From assembly GCA_902518985.1 (NCBI GenBank), contig CABYIF010000001.1, positions 72,814 through 105,200 on the forward strand: a stretch of 32,387 nucleotides of DNA, in the 5' to 3' direction. The notes below the pieces were generated by a model that ran no database searches, was not told the origin of the DNA, and saw only the letters and a program-made list of their open reading frames with translations. This document shows, in pieces, positions 9,103 through 16,779 of this stretch. The position numbers were made by a program, and so were the translations under genes. This DNA comes from an uncultured Alphaproteobacteria bacterium (GTDB taxonomy: Bacteria; Pseudomonadota; Alphaproteobacteria; HIMB59; GCA-002718135). The first letter of the stretch is position 1. Every line of letters starts with the position of its first letter.

Positions 9103-10113
9103 CTATAATTTTTTATTTATTGTAAGTCTAGGATCAGGTTTAAAAAAGATATCTTTTTTCTTATCTTTATAGTTTATTAAACAAGCCCAAGCTATCATAG
9201 CTGCATTATCACCCATCATTTCTTTGATTGGATAATAAAGATTTATTTTTTTTTGATCAAATAAATTTTCTAATCTTTTTCTTATGTACGTATTATTAGC
9301 TACACCTCCAACAACTGATATAGATTTAATATAAACATTTTTCTTATATAAAATTTCAAGACCAATTTCTATTTTTTTAGTAATTATATCTACCATCGTT
9401 TTTTGAAAAGAAGCTGAAATATTACGAATGAAATTTTTATTTAAATCATTTTTTTTTGTTAAAATATTAATATGAGTTTTAATTCCAGAAAATGAAAAAT
9501 TGAAATTTTTATCATGAAATAAGGGTTTTGGTAATTCAAAAGCATTTTCATTTCCTTCCTTTGCAGCTATTTCAATCTCTGCTCCACCTGGATAACCTAA
9601 TCCAAGTAATTTAGCAGTTTTGTCAAAAGCCTCTCCTATTGCATCATCTAGACTTTGACCCAGTAAATTTGCTTCTTTGCTATTCTTCATTAAATATATT
9701 TGTGTGTGGCCACCTGTTAATAACACAACAAGTTGAGGATATTTAATTTCATTATTGAAGCTTGTTGATAACAAATGACCTTCTAAATGATTAATTGGAA
9801 TGAATGGTTTATTGAAGCTCAGTGACAGAGACTTTGTAAATGTTGAGCCAACTAACAAACTGCCTATCAGACCAGGTCCGCATGTAGCACAAAACACATC
9901 AATTTCTTTTGCATCTATTTTCGTTTTTTTAAAAGTATCAAAGACTATTGCTTGCAAATTTTCAAGATGCGACCTAGAGGCCAGTTCTGGTACTACACCG
10001 CCATATTTATTATGAATTTCTTGAGAAAAAATAACATGTTTAATAATTTTACTATTATCCATCAAGCATATTGAGGTCTCATCACATGAGGTTTCACAAG
10101 AAAAAACAAGCAT
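9103..10113 (-). CDS. tsaD: tRNA N6-threonylcarbamoyladenosine synthase subunit
   Basis: Transfers the threonylcarbamoyl group to A37 of ANN-decoding tRNAs, working with TsaB/E/C. The ATG at 10113-10111 gives the canonical start MLVFSCETSCDETS and has GGAA six bases upstream. An in-frame TTG at 10128 would add five residues and is less likely. Motifs: CGPGLIGSLLVG near 78-89, metal-binding NHLEGH (His109, His113), GGHTQIYLM, the second metal region SVVGGVANN and MGDNAAMIAWA near the end. Length 336 is normal. It diverges from the mitofilin-like gene across only 45 bp. No hemC/hemD lies between them and no gpsA lies downstream, unlike many relatives. Confidence 0.97.
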   Translation of the reverse strand: MLVFSCETSCDETSICLMDNSKIIKHVIFSQEIHNKYGGVVPELASRSHLENLQAIVFDTFKKTKIDAKEIDVFCATCGPGLIGSLLVGSTFTKSLSLSFNKPFIPINHLEGHLLSTSFNNEIKYPQLVVLLTGGHTQIYLMKNSKEANLLGQSLDDAIGEAFDKTAKLLGLGYPGGAEIEIAAKEGNENAFELPKPLFHDKNFNFSFSGIKTHINILTKKNDLNKNFIRNISASFQKTMVDIITKKIEIGLEILYKKNVYIKSISVVGGVANNTYIRKRLENLFDQKKINLYYPIKEMMGDNAAMIAWACLINYKDKKKDIFFKPDPRLTINKKL

Positions 10114-10158
10114 AATATTTCCGTACAATATTTTCTTCTGTGAAACAACAAACTAATA

Positions 10159-11055
10159 ATGTTAAAAAAACATATGAAAAAAATATTTGATAATTTCTAT
10201 ATATTTTCAAAATTTGCATTTAGCCTTATCTTACTAATTTGTCTGATTGGTGTATTATATGTTTTTTTAATTAACTATAAAAACCAAGACAAACTATCAA
10301 AAAATCAATTTATATTCGATCAAGAATTAAAGGAAAATATTTATAAAAACTCACAATTAATAAACAAAATTGCAGAGGAAATTAAATTTAATGAAAAAAC
10401 TTTAAATGAAATAAAAAAAACATTAACAATTCAGGATGAAAACAAAATGATTTCAAATGTTAATAAAAACATTCAAGTCTTGAATAAAAATTTTGAACTT
10501 TTATCAAAAGAAATAGATAACTTAAAAAATAATAAAGTTTCTTCCTTACAAAAAAATAAAAAAGAATCACAAGATATTTTTGATAAAAATAGAAGTGATA
10601 TTATAGATCTAATTTTAATTAAATATGAGAATAACATTGAGTTTGATCAGGAGTTTGAATATTTAAGAAAATTAATAAGCAAAAGTAATGTTCTTAATTA
10701 TGAAAAATTATCAATTTTATCAGCAAAAAAATTCAAGGGATATAAATATATCAAAGAAATATTTGAGGAGGAGGTAAATTTATTCCTTAAAGAATCAATT
10801 AATCAAAACCCTGACTCTTTTTTTAGTAAAATTATTTTACCTTATATAGAAATTTCTCCAACTTCTGAAAATACAATTACAAATGACCTTATTTTAAAGA
10901 TTAATGAAATCAAATTACAAATTGAAAACAGAAAAATTACAAGCGCTCTAAAAAATTTACAAACTATTGAAAATTATGAAAAAATATTTAAATTATCATC
11001 TCTTGAAATCAAAAAATATTTAAATTTTAAAACTGAATTAAATATTTTAAGATAA
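10159..11055 (+). CDS. mitofilin/Mic60-like inner-membrane coiled-coil protein
   Basis: A single transmembrane helix (about residues 15-37, FAFSLILLICLIGVLYVFLI) is followed by a long Lys/Glu/Asn-rich segment predicted to be coiled coil (about 45-140) and a helical C-terminus. This topology, plus position directly upstream of hemY, matches the alphaproteobacterial mitofilin (COG4223-like) proteins, relatives of mitochondrial Mic60 that shape intracytoplasmic membranes. The sequence itself is too diverged for a motif-based match, so the call rests mainly on context. At 298 residues it is short for the family. A second ATG at 10174 (MKKIFDNF) is an alternative start. Its TAA overlaps the hemY ATG by one base (TAATG). 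Confidence 0.6.
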   Translation: MLKKHMKKIFDNFYIFSKFAFSLILLICLIGVLYVFLINYKNQDKLSKNQFIFDQELKENIYKNSQLINKIAEEIKFNEKTLNEIKKTLTIQDENKMISNVNKNIQVLNKNFELLSKEIDNLKNNKVSSLQKNKKESQDIFDKNRSDIIDLILIKYENNIEFDQEFEYLRKLISKSNVLNYEKLSILSAKKFKGYKYIKEIFEEEVNLFLKESINQNPDSFFSKIILPYIEISPTSENTITNDLILKINEIKLQIENRKITSALKNLQTIENYEKIFKLSSLEIKKYLNFKTELNILR

Positions 11056-12356
11056 TGTATAAGCTGATAGTTTTTTCGATCCAATTAATACTTCTAATAA
11101 CAATTTTAACAGCAATTTTTACAAATCCATTTATAATTTCTTTAGATATTGGAAACTTAAAATATTCTTTTTCATCTAATATTTTTGCAGGGATTTTAAT
11201 TACTCTGTTAATTTCTATTTATGTTATTTTTTATTTATTTTTTAAATCCAGATTGTCATTAAGTAATTATTTTTTAAAAAGTAGATATAAAAAATTAGAA
11301 AAAGGATATTTTTATTTTGTTGAAGCTATGATTGCTATTTCTAACAAAGATAATATTAATGCTATTAAATATCATAAAAGGATGAATTCTTATTTAAAAG
11401 ATGAACCATCTTTATCACTTCTTTTAAGATCTGAGGTTTATAAAATTGAAAGAAAACACAATGAATTAAGAGAGGTTTATGAACAGATGCTTAAATCAAA
11501 AAAAACAGAATCTTTGGGTTACAGAGGCCTAATGGAAAATAATCTTAAAGACCATGATTATCATCATGCTTTTTTATATGGTGAAAAGCTTTTTAACCTA
11601 AACCCTAATATAGAAAAATTATATGAAACATTAACCTATATTGCAGCAAAAACTAAAAATTGGAATCAATTATTAATAATTACAGATAAGGCTTATTCAA
11701 AAAAAATTATTAATAAAGAAACATTTTATGAAAATAAATCAATTGCTTATTATGAGATTGCAAAAATAAAATCTGATAGTAATCTTAAAGAAGCAAATAA
11801 GAATGTACTTAAAGCTATAAATTTAAAAAATAACTTTCCACCGTATATTAAATTGCACTTAGAATTAATTGCTAAATCTAATAACCTGTCTCTTTTAAAA
11901 AAATTAATTAAAAAATATTGGTTATCAAGTCAAAGCGCACTTCTTAGAAAAATAATTACTACAATTATAAATGATAATAATTTAGATAACCTTGTTTTTA
12001 TTAATCAAATTATAAGAAGCAATATAGAAAACGAAGAGTCAAAAAAAATGTTGATTTTTTTTGCTATTAAAAATCAAGATTGGAATGTTGCAAGAACCAA
12101 TATTGTCGGATTAATAGGATCTAATCCTTCAAGTGAAATATGTCTTTTTATGGCTGATATTGAGCTTGGACAAAGCAATGATAAACAAAAAAGTGACTCT
12201 TGGGTATTAAGATCTGAAACTGCTTTATCTGAAAATATTTGGATTTGTAAAATTACTAATAAATCACAAGAGGAATGGAATAGTTTATCTGACTCAGGTT
12301 ATTTTAATTCTCTTGTTTTAAATAATATAAAAATGATAGATAATAGTAATATTTAA
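11055..12356 (+). CDS. hemY: HemY-like TPR membrane protein
   Basis: Belongs to the HemY family named for its place in hem operons; it is not the protoporphyrinogen oxidase also called HemY. Two N-terminal membrane segments (about 5-25 and 40-62) precede YFYFVEAMIAISNKDNINAIKYH and a helical TPR-like region up to about 390. The C-terminus keeps WICK...EEW...SGYFNSL, the skeleton of the family's terminal cysteine-rich knuckle, but only one Cys (about residue 398) of the expected four remains. It starts inside the stop of the mitofilin-like gene (TAATG), and the next gene starts one base after its stop, so these three plus-strand genes form a likely operon. Confidence 0.8.
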   Translation: MYKLIVFSIQLILLITILTAIFTNPFIISLDIGNLKYSFSSNIFAGILITLLISIYVIFYLFFKSRLSLSNYFLKSRYKKLEKGYFYFVEAMIAISNKDNINAIKYHKRMNSYLKDEPSLSLLLRSEVYKIERKHNELREVYEQMLKSKKTESLGYRGLMENNLKDHDYHHAFLYGEKLFNLNPNIEKLYETLTYIAAKTKNWNQLLIITDKAYSKKIINKETFYENKSIAYYEIAKIKSDSNLKEANKNVLKAINLKNNFPPYIKLHLELIAKSNNLSLLKKLIKKYWLSSQSALLRKIITTIINDNNLDNLVFINQIIRSNIENEESKKMLIFFAIKNQDWNVARTNIVGLIGSNPSSEICLFMADIELGQSNDKQKSDSWVLRSETALSENIWICKITNKSQEEWNSLSDSGYFNSLVLNNIKMIDNSNI

Positions 12357-12357
12357 T

Positions 12358-13059
12358 ATGAGTATTAATTTTTTTATTGGGTATGATGCAAAAGAAGATA
12401 TTGCCTACAGAGTATGCAAGCATTCATTAATTAAGAGAGCATCTAAAAAAGTAAATGTAGTTTCTTTGAAGTTAGAGGAGCTTATATCCAGAAATTTATA
12501 CACAAGAGAAGTAGACCCTTTGGCCTCAACACAATTTACTTACTCTAGATTTCTAGTTCCCAAATTAATGAATTATCGTGGTTGGGCTGTATTTTGTGAT
12601 TGTGACTTTATTTTTTTTGATGACGTTAATAACTTAATGAAAAATCTTGATGATACCAAGGCCGTTTATTGTGTTCAACACGACTATACCCCAAAAGAGA
12701 AGCATAAAATGGATGGTCAAAAACAAACCATTTATCCAAGAAAAAACTGGTCAAGTTTTATTATTTTTAATTGCTCCCATCCTAGTACAAAAAATCTTTC
12801 ATTAGAAACTGTTAATACTGAAAGTGGAGCATACCTTCATCAGTTCAAATGGTGTAAAGATACAGAAATTGGATCATTAGATGAAAGATGGAATTGGTTA
12901 GAAGGATGGACTTCAAACCACAATAACACAAAACCTTTTGCTGTTCATTATACTAGGGGCGGACCTTGGTTTTCTGAATGGCAGGATGTGGAGTTTGCAA
13001 ATGAATGGATAAAAGAAAGAGACGAATATCTCTCAAATAAATTTAACTCAATAATTTAA
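12358..13059 (+). CDS. GT8-like glycosyltransferase
   Basis: A compact 233-residue glycosyltransferase resembling the GT8/nucleotide-diphospho-sugar transferase fold. It opens with FFIGYDAKEDIAYRVCKHSL, a typical first strand/helix. FTYSRFLVPKL precedes the DxD-containing segment FCDCDFIFFDD (about 78-88), expected to bind metal and nucleotide sugar. VHYTRGGPWFSEW near 196-208 matches the HxxGxxKPW-type C-terminal motif. No transmembrane helix or signal peptide, so it acts in the cytosol. Donor and acceptor are unknown. It follows hemY by one base, and its 3' end overlaps the convergent TPR-glycosyltransferase gene by 12 bp. Probably makes part of a surface glycan, but nothing in the sequence proves that. 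Confidence 0.75.
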   Translation: MSINFFIGYDAKEDIAYRVCKHSLIKRASKKVNVVSLKLEELISRNLYTREVDPLASTQFTYSRFLVPKLMNYRGWAVFCDCDFIFFDDVNNLMKNLDDTKAVYCVQHDYTPKEKHKMDGQKQTIYPRKNWSSFIIFNCSHPSTKNLSLETVNTESGAYLHQFKWCKDTEIGSLDERWNWLEGWTSNHNNTKPFAVHYTRGGPWFSEWQDVEFANEWIKERDEYLSNKFNSII

Positions 13060-14829
13060 AAATTTAGATACCAGATCTTTTTTATTAAAAATATCCTCTC
13101 TGTTAATTAATTCAATAGACTCGTACCATGGTGATTTATTGCTCGATTGGTTCCAATAGTGAAATATTGCATGATTTTTGGGTTTGATTAACAATGTTTT
13201 AACTCCTAATGATCCAGCCAAATGAGCTGTACTATTGCTCACAGATATAAATAAATCTAAATTTTTAAGTAATGCAGCTAACTTATCAAAATCATTAAAT
13301 AAATCTATATTTTTAATACTTATTAATTTTTTATTATTATTTGAATTAAATTTTTTTATTTCATCTTCAACATTACCATATTGGAGATTAATAAAATTAC
13401 AATTTTTTGTATTAAAAATTTTATTAAGATCTTCTAAAATTAGAGATTTTTCAAGCGCATATCTATTTTTAAAACTTTTCCAAGAAATACCGACATTAAA
13501 TTTTTCTTTTAAATTTTTTAAATCATTATTAATCTCTTTATATATTTTGCTATCAACCTCTAAATAACAACCATTACTAAAATCATTTATATTATTTCTG
13601 TAAAATCTTCCAAGACTACCAGCATACATTACATAATCATATTTTTTTAGTGCTTCTTCATTTTGAGAAATCATACCTAAATCTACAAATGAATTTTCAT
13701 ATTTTGGAAATGATTTTTTAAAAATATTTTTTAATCTACTATCACACTCTATTGATACATCTTTAAAATATTTCAATAGATCAGGGTACATTGTGCCATA
13801 CAATATTTCATCACCTATTCCCTGTTCTCTTAAGATTAATAACTTAGAATTTTTACCCAATCTATTGTTATAAACAAGTTTGTTTCTAATTTTATCTAGC
13901 GAGTTATTTTTTTCAGCAAAATCAGATAATTTTAATCTTCCATCAAATAATGGCCAGCCATCTTTATAATTATTTTCTCTTATATAAATTAGGGAGAGAA
14001 TTTTTTGTATATTTCCGTCTTCTTTATTAAGACTTAAAGCTTCTAAACAATATTTTTTTGCCAATTTTAAGTTATCAATATCAAAGTAAACTTTTGCTAA
14101 GTTATTAATAATTGCTGGATTATTAGGATTTATTATTAAAGCCTTATTATAAAGCTCTATTGATTTCTCATAATTTGCCTCTTCTCTATAAAAACCGGCT
14201 AAATTATTAATTATTTCATAAGAGTCTCTCTTGATTTCAAATGCTTTGAGAAGATATTTTTCAGCGTTTTTTGAGTCTCTCCTTTCATGATAAAATCGTC
14301 CTAATGAATTTAATAAAATAGGATTATTTTTATCAATTAAAAGTGCCTTTTTGAAAATTAATTCAGCTTTATCAAACTCATTTTTTGCAAAACAGTTTAA
14401 GCCAATAATATTCATGAAAAAAACATCATTATTTGTTAATAAAAAATTTTTACAAATTTTTATAGACTCATCAAATTTATTAAGTTTGTACAAAACAAAA
14501 GCCTTATCTTTAACCGTATCTTGAAAATTATTATTTTCTAAAATTTTATTAATTAAATTAAGTGCTTCAATGAAATTATCTTCTTTTATATAAATTTGAT
14601 ATAGATTTGTCATAGCTTTTATATTTAAGCTATTTTTAATAAGAAATTTGTAATTTAATTTAGCTTCTTCATTTAAATTCAATGATTGCTCTATAACAGC
14701 AATATTAAATCGAAGTTTTTCATCTTCTTTATTCTTTTTAAAAATTTTTTTTAATTTTAGGTAGGCACCTTTTTTATTTCCTGCAGAGAACTCCCTTAAT
14801 GCTAAGTTTATTTCTGTACTTGTGTTCAT
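13048..14829 (-). CDS. TPR-repeat glycosyltransferase (GT9-like C-terminal domain)
   Basis: Residues ~1-290 are tandem TPR units (for example NLAGFYREEANYEKSIELYN then NLAKVYFDIDNLKLAKKYC). The C-terminal half, from LLILREQGIGDEILYGTMYP near 330, is a GT-B domain related to family 9. SVSNSTAHLAGSLGVKTLLI near 527-546 forms the nucleotide-sugar region, and SPWYESIELINRED near 570 matches the WYPS-xxLFRQ tail common to TPR-GT proteins of this type. Substrate unknown; candidates are protein or surface-glycan acceptors presented by the TPRs. The ATG lies only nine bases beyond the T-tract of the terminator that closes the upstream BI-1 gene, leaving little room for a separate promoter. Convergent 12-bp overlap with the GT8-like gene. 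Confidence 0.8.
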   Translation of the reverse strand: MNTSTEINLALREFSAGNKKGAYLKLKKIFKKNKEDEKLRFNIAVIEQSLNLNEEAKLNYKFLIKNSLNIKAMTNLYQIYIKEDNFIEALNLINKILENNNFQDTVKDKAFVLYKLNKFDESIKICKNFLLTNNDVFFMNIIGLNCFAKNEFDKAELIFKKALLIDKNNPILLNSLGRFYHERRDSKNAEKYLLKAFEIKRDSYEIINNLAGFYREEANYEKSIELYNKALIINPNNPAIINNLAKVYFDIDNLKLAKKYCLEALSLNKEDGNIQKILSLIYIRENNYKDGWPLFDGRLKLSDFAEKNNSLDKIRNKLVYNNRLGKNSKLLILREQGIGDEILYGTMYPDLLKYFKDVSIECDSRLKNIFKKSFPKYENSFVDLGMISQNEEALKKYDYVMYAGSLGRFYRNNINDFSNGCYLEVDSKIYKEINNDLKNLKEKFNVGISWKSFKNRYALEKSLILEDLNKIFNTKNCNFINLQYGNVEDEIKKFNSNNNKKLISIKNIDLFNDFDKLAALLKNLDLFISVSNSTAHLAGSLGVKTLLIKPKNHAIFHYWNQSSNKSPWYESIELINREDIFNKKDLVSKFLNY

Positions 14830-14834
14830 GTTAT

Positions 14835-14870
14835 AAATAAAAAAACCCAGTCTAATGAAAGACTGGGTTT
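14835..14870 (-). terminator. Rho-independent terminator of the BI-1 gene
   Basis: A perfect 11-bp stem (AAACCCAGTCT at 14843-14853 pairing with AGACTGGGTTT at 14860-14870) encloses a six-base loop. On the minus strand it is followed by a run of seven T and then ATTTA. This is the strongest terminator in the window and lies 20 bases past the BI-1 stop. Its T-tract is also the immediate 5' leader of the TPR-glycosyltransferase gene. Confidence 0.9.
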
Positions 14871-14890
14871 AGTAAATATAAAATAATAAA

Positions 14891-15640
14891 TTATCTTCTT
14901 TGTCCAAATAATTGTAACAATAAAATGAATAAATTTATGAAATCAAGGTAAAGTTTCAAGGCTCCCATAAGTGCTTTTTTTGAACCAATTTCCTCACTAT
15001 CACCTCTATAGTACATGTTTTTTATATTTTGTGTATCATAGGCAGTAAGACCAACAAATACCAAAACACCAATTACAGAAATTGCAAATGCCATTGGCCC
15101 TGATTGAAGAAATATATTTACAACGCTAGCAATTATAATTCCAATTAAGCCCATAAATAGAAAACCACCAAGTTTAGTCAAGTCTCTTTTTGTAGTGTAA
15201 CCATACAAGCTCATTGCTCCAAACGTACCAGCGGTAATAAAAAATACTCTAGCAATCGATGCGCCTGTAAACTGGATAAATATTGATGCTAAAGATAGCC
15301 CCATTACAGAAGCAAATATCCAAAAAGTAATCTGAGCAGATGTAGATGACATTTTATGAATTCTTGCACTTAAGTAAAAAACAAAACCTAATGGTGCAAG
15401 CATTATAATCCATGCAAGCCCTGTATTAAAAAGCATATTTCCCAGAGGAGTCAGAGCAACTCCATTAGGTAGATAAGCAGCAACAGAAGCTTTTCCAAAA
15501 AAATAAGCAATAAAACCAGTTAGTACCAAACCAGTAGTCATGTAGTTATAGACTTTAAGCATATAAGCTCTCAAGCCTTCATCTATAGCCGCTTGATCTA
15601 CTGTTTTAGTAAATGATCGTTGATTAAAGTCTAAAGCCAT
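14891..15640 (-). CDS. BI-1/YccA (Bax inhibitor-1) family membrane protein
   Basis: An inner-membrane protein with seven hydrophobic segments and a soluble N-terminus (ALDFNQRSFTKTVDQAAIDE, then GLRAYMLKVYNYMTTGL, typical of the alphaproteobacterial branch). Structurally studied relatives (YetJ) are pH-sensitive calcium leak channels with an aspartate-pair sensor. Both aspartates appear present: LTAYDTQNIK near 202 and LYLDFINLF near 231. The C-terminus ends FGQRR. The ATG is preceded by a good Shine-Dalgarno (AAAAGGAGA), and the gene ends in a strong terminator, so it forms its own transcription unit. Bacterial YccA relatives modulate the FtsH protease; whether that applies here is unknown. 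Confidence 0.93.
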   Translation of the reverse strand: MALDFNQRSFTKTVDQAAIDEGLRAYMLKVYNYMTTGLVLTGFIAYFFGKASVAAYLPNGVALTPLGNMLFNTGLAWIIMLAPLGFVFYLSARIHKMSSTSAQITFWIFASVMGLSLASIFIQFTGASIARVFFITAGTFGAMSLYGYTTKRDLTKLGGFLFMGLIGIIIASVVNIFLQSGPMAFAISVIGVLVFVGLTAYDTQNIKNMYYRGDSEEIGSKKALMGALKLYLDFINLFILLLQLFGQRR

Positions 15641-15644
15641 AATT

Positions 15645-15653
15645 TCTCCTTTT
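15645..15653 (-). promoter_or_regulatory. Shine-Dalgarno of the BI-1 gene
   Basis: AAAAGGAGA on the minus strand ends four bases before the ATG at 15640. It is one of the few strong ribosome binding sites in this window and suggests high translation. Confidence 0.75.
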
Positions 15654-15663
15654 AATATTTACT

Positions 15664-15691
15664 AATATCGCTATAAATCTGTTAATTTCAA
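15664..15691 (-). promoter_or_regulatory. putative sigma-70 promoter of the BI-1 gene
   Basis: On the minus strand TTGAAA (15691-15686) and GATATT (15669-15664) are separated by 16 bases, with a start site expected near 15657, just upstream of the Shine-Dalgarno. The -35 is good and the -10 only fair. It sits in the 70-bp gap shared with the divergent aldo/keto reductase gene. Confidence 0.35.
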
Positions 15692-15710
15692 GGCATTTTA
15701 GAAAAATAGT

Positions 15711-16766
15711 ATGAAGTATAGAAAATTAGGAAACACAGATATTGACGTAAGTGTAATATGCCTTGGTACTATGACTTTTGGGGAACAAAATAGCCAAGAA
15801 GAGGGTTTCCAACAAATGGATTATGCACTCGATAGAGGTGTAAATTTTTTTGATACTGCTGAGCTATATGCAGTAATGCCTAAAAAAGAGACTTATGGAA
15901 AAACAGAAGAAATTATTGGTAATTGGATAAAAGAAAGAAAAAATAGAGATAAAATTATTCTTGCATCAAAAATAGCTTCAAAAGCTGAAGGTGATCTTTC
16001 ATGGATCAGAGATGGCTCAAATAATTTAGGTTTTGATAAAAAAAATATTAATGATGCTGTAGACAATAGCCTTAGAAGATTGAAGACTGATTATATAGAT
16101 TTATACCAGTTACATTGGCCAGAGAGAAAAGTACCTAAATTTGGAACTCTCGATTTTGAATATGATCCAAAAGATACTGAGTGGACCACAGTTGAAGAAG
16201 TATTAGAAAATTTAAATAACTTAGTCAAATCTGGCAAAGTAAGACATGTAGGTCTTTCAAATGAAACTCCCTGGGGTGTTATGAAATTTCTTCAAATTTC
16301 AAAAGAAAAAAATTTACCAAGAATGATGTCTATTCAAAATGTTTATAGTCTTGTTAATAGAATTTTTGATGTTGCAAACTCAGAAGTTTCTATTAGGGAA
16401 AAGTGTGGTCTGCTGGCATATTCACCTTTAGCTGGTGGGAGATTAAGTGGTAAATATATTGGTAATAAGAAACCTCAAAATGCAAGATATACTATATGGC
16501 CAAGAAGATTTAGCAGACACCATACCAGACGAGGTGAAATTGCAATAGAGTCTTATTTTAAATTAGCTAAAAAACATGGAATTAAACCATCTACTTTTGC
16601 TAATGCATTTGTCAATGACCGTCCTTTTGTTACAAGTAATATAATTGGAGCAACGAGTATGGAACAACTCAAAGAAAACATAGACAGTATAAATATAACT
16701 TTATCAAAAGAAATATTAGAAGATATACAAAACATCCATTTGTCAGATCCAAATCCTTGCGTATAA
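15711..16766 (+). CDS. aldo/keto reductase (Tas-like)
   Basis: NADP(H)-dependent oxidoreductase of the aldo/keto reductase superfamily, closest in look to the Tas/YajO group. The full catalytic tetrad is visible: Asp48 and Tyr53 in FFDTAELY, Lys87 in LASKIAS and His135 in LYQLHWPER. Cofactor-binding features include YSPLAGGRLSGKY near 239-251 and the late NIIGATSMEQLKENI near 304-318. Length 351 agrees with the Tas group. The physiological substrate is not predictable. Its ATG follows a 70-bp divergent gap, and its stop is 13 bp from the convergent asnB stop, with no obvious terminator hairpin between them. Confidence 0.9.
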   Translation: MKYRKLGNTDIDVSVICLGTMTFGEQNSQEEGFQQMDYALDRGVNFFDTAELYAVMPKKETYGKTEEIIGNWIKERKNRDKIILASKIASKAEGDLSWIRDGSNNLGFDKKNINDAVDNSLRRLKTDYIDLYQLHWPERKVPKFGTLDFEYDPKDTEWTTVEEVLENLNNLVKSGKVRHVGLSNETPWGVMKFLQISKEKNLPRMMSIQNVYSLVNRIFDVANSEVSIREKCGLLAYSPLAGGRLSGKYIGNKKPQNARYTIWPRRFSRHHTRRGEIAIESYFKLAKKHGIKPSTFANAFVNDRPFVTSNIIGATSMEQLKENIDSINITLSKEILEDIQNIHLSDPNPCV

Positions 16767-16779
16767 ATTTAAATAACTT

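Noticed and set aside
10114-10128. TTG start extending tsaD by five residues
   Set aside because: The ATG at 10113 matches the family N-terminus and has GGAA at proper spacing.
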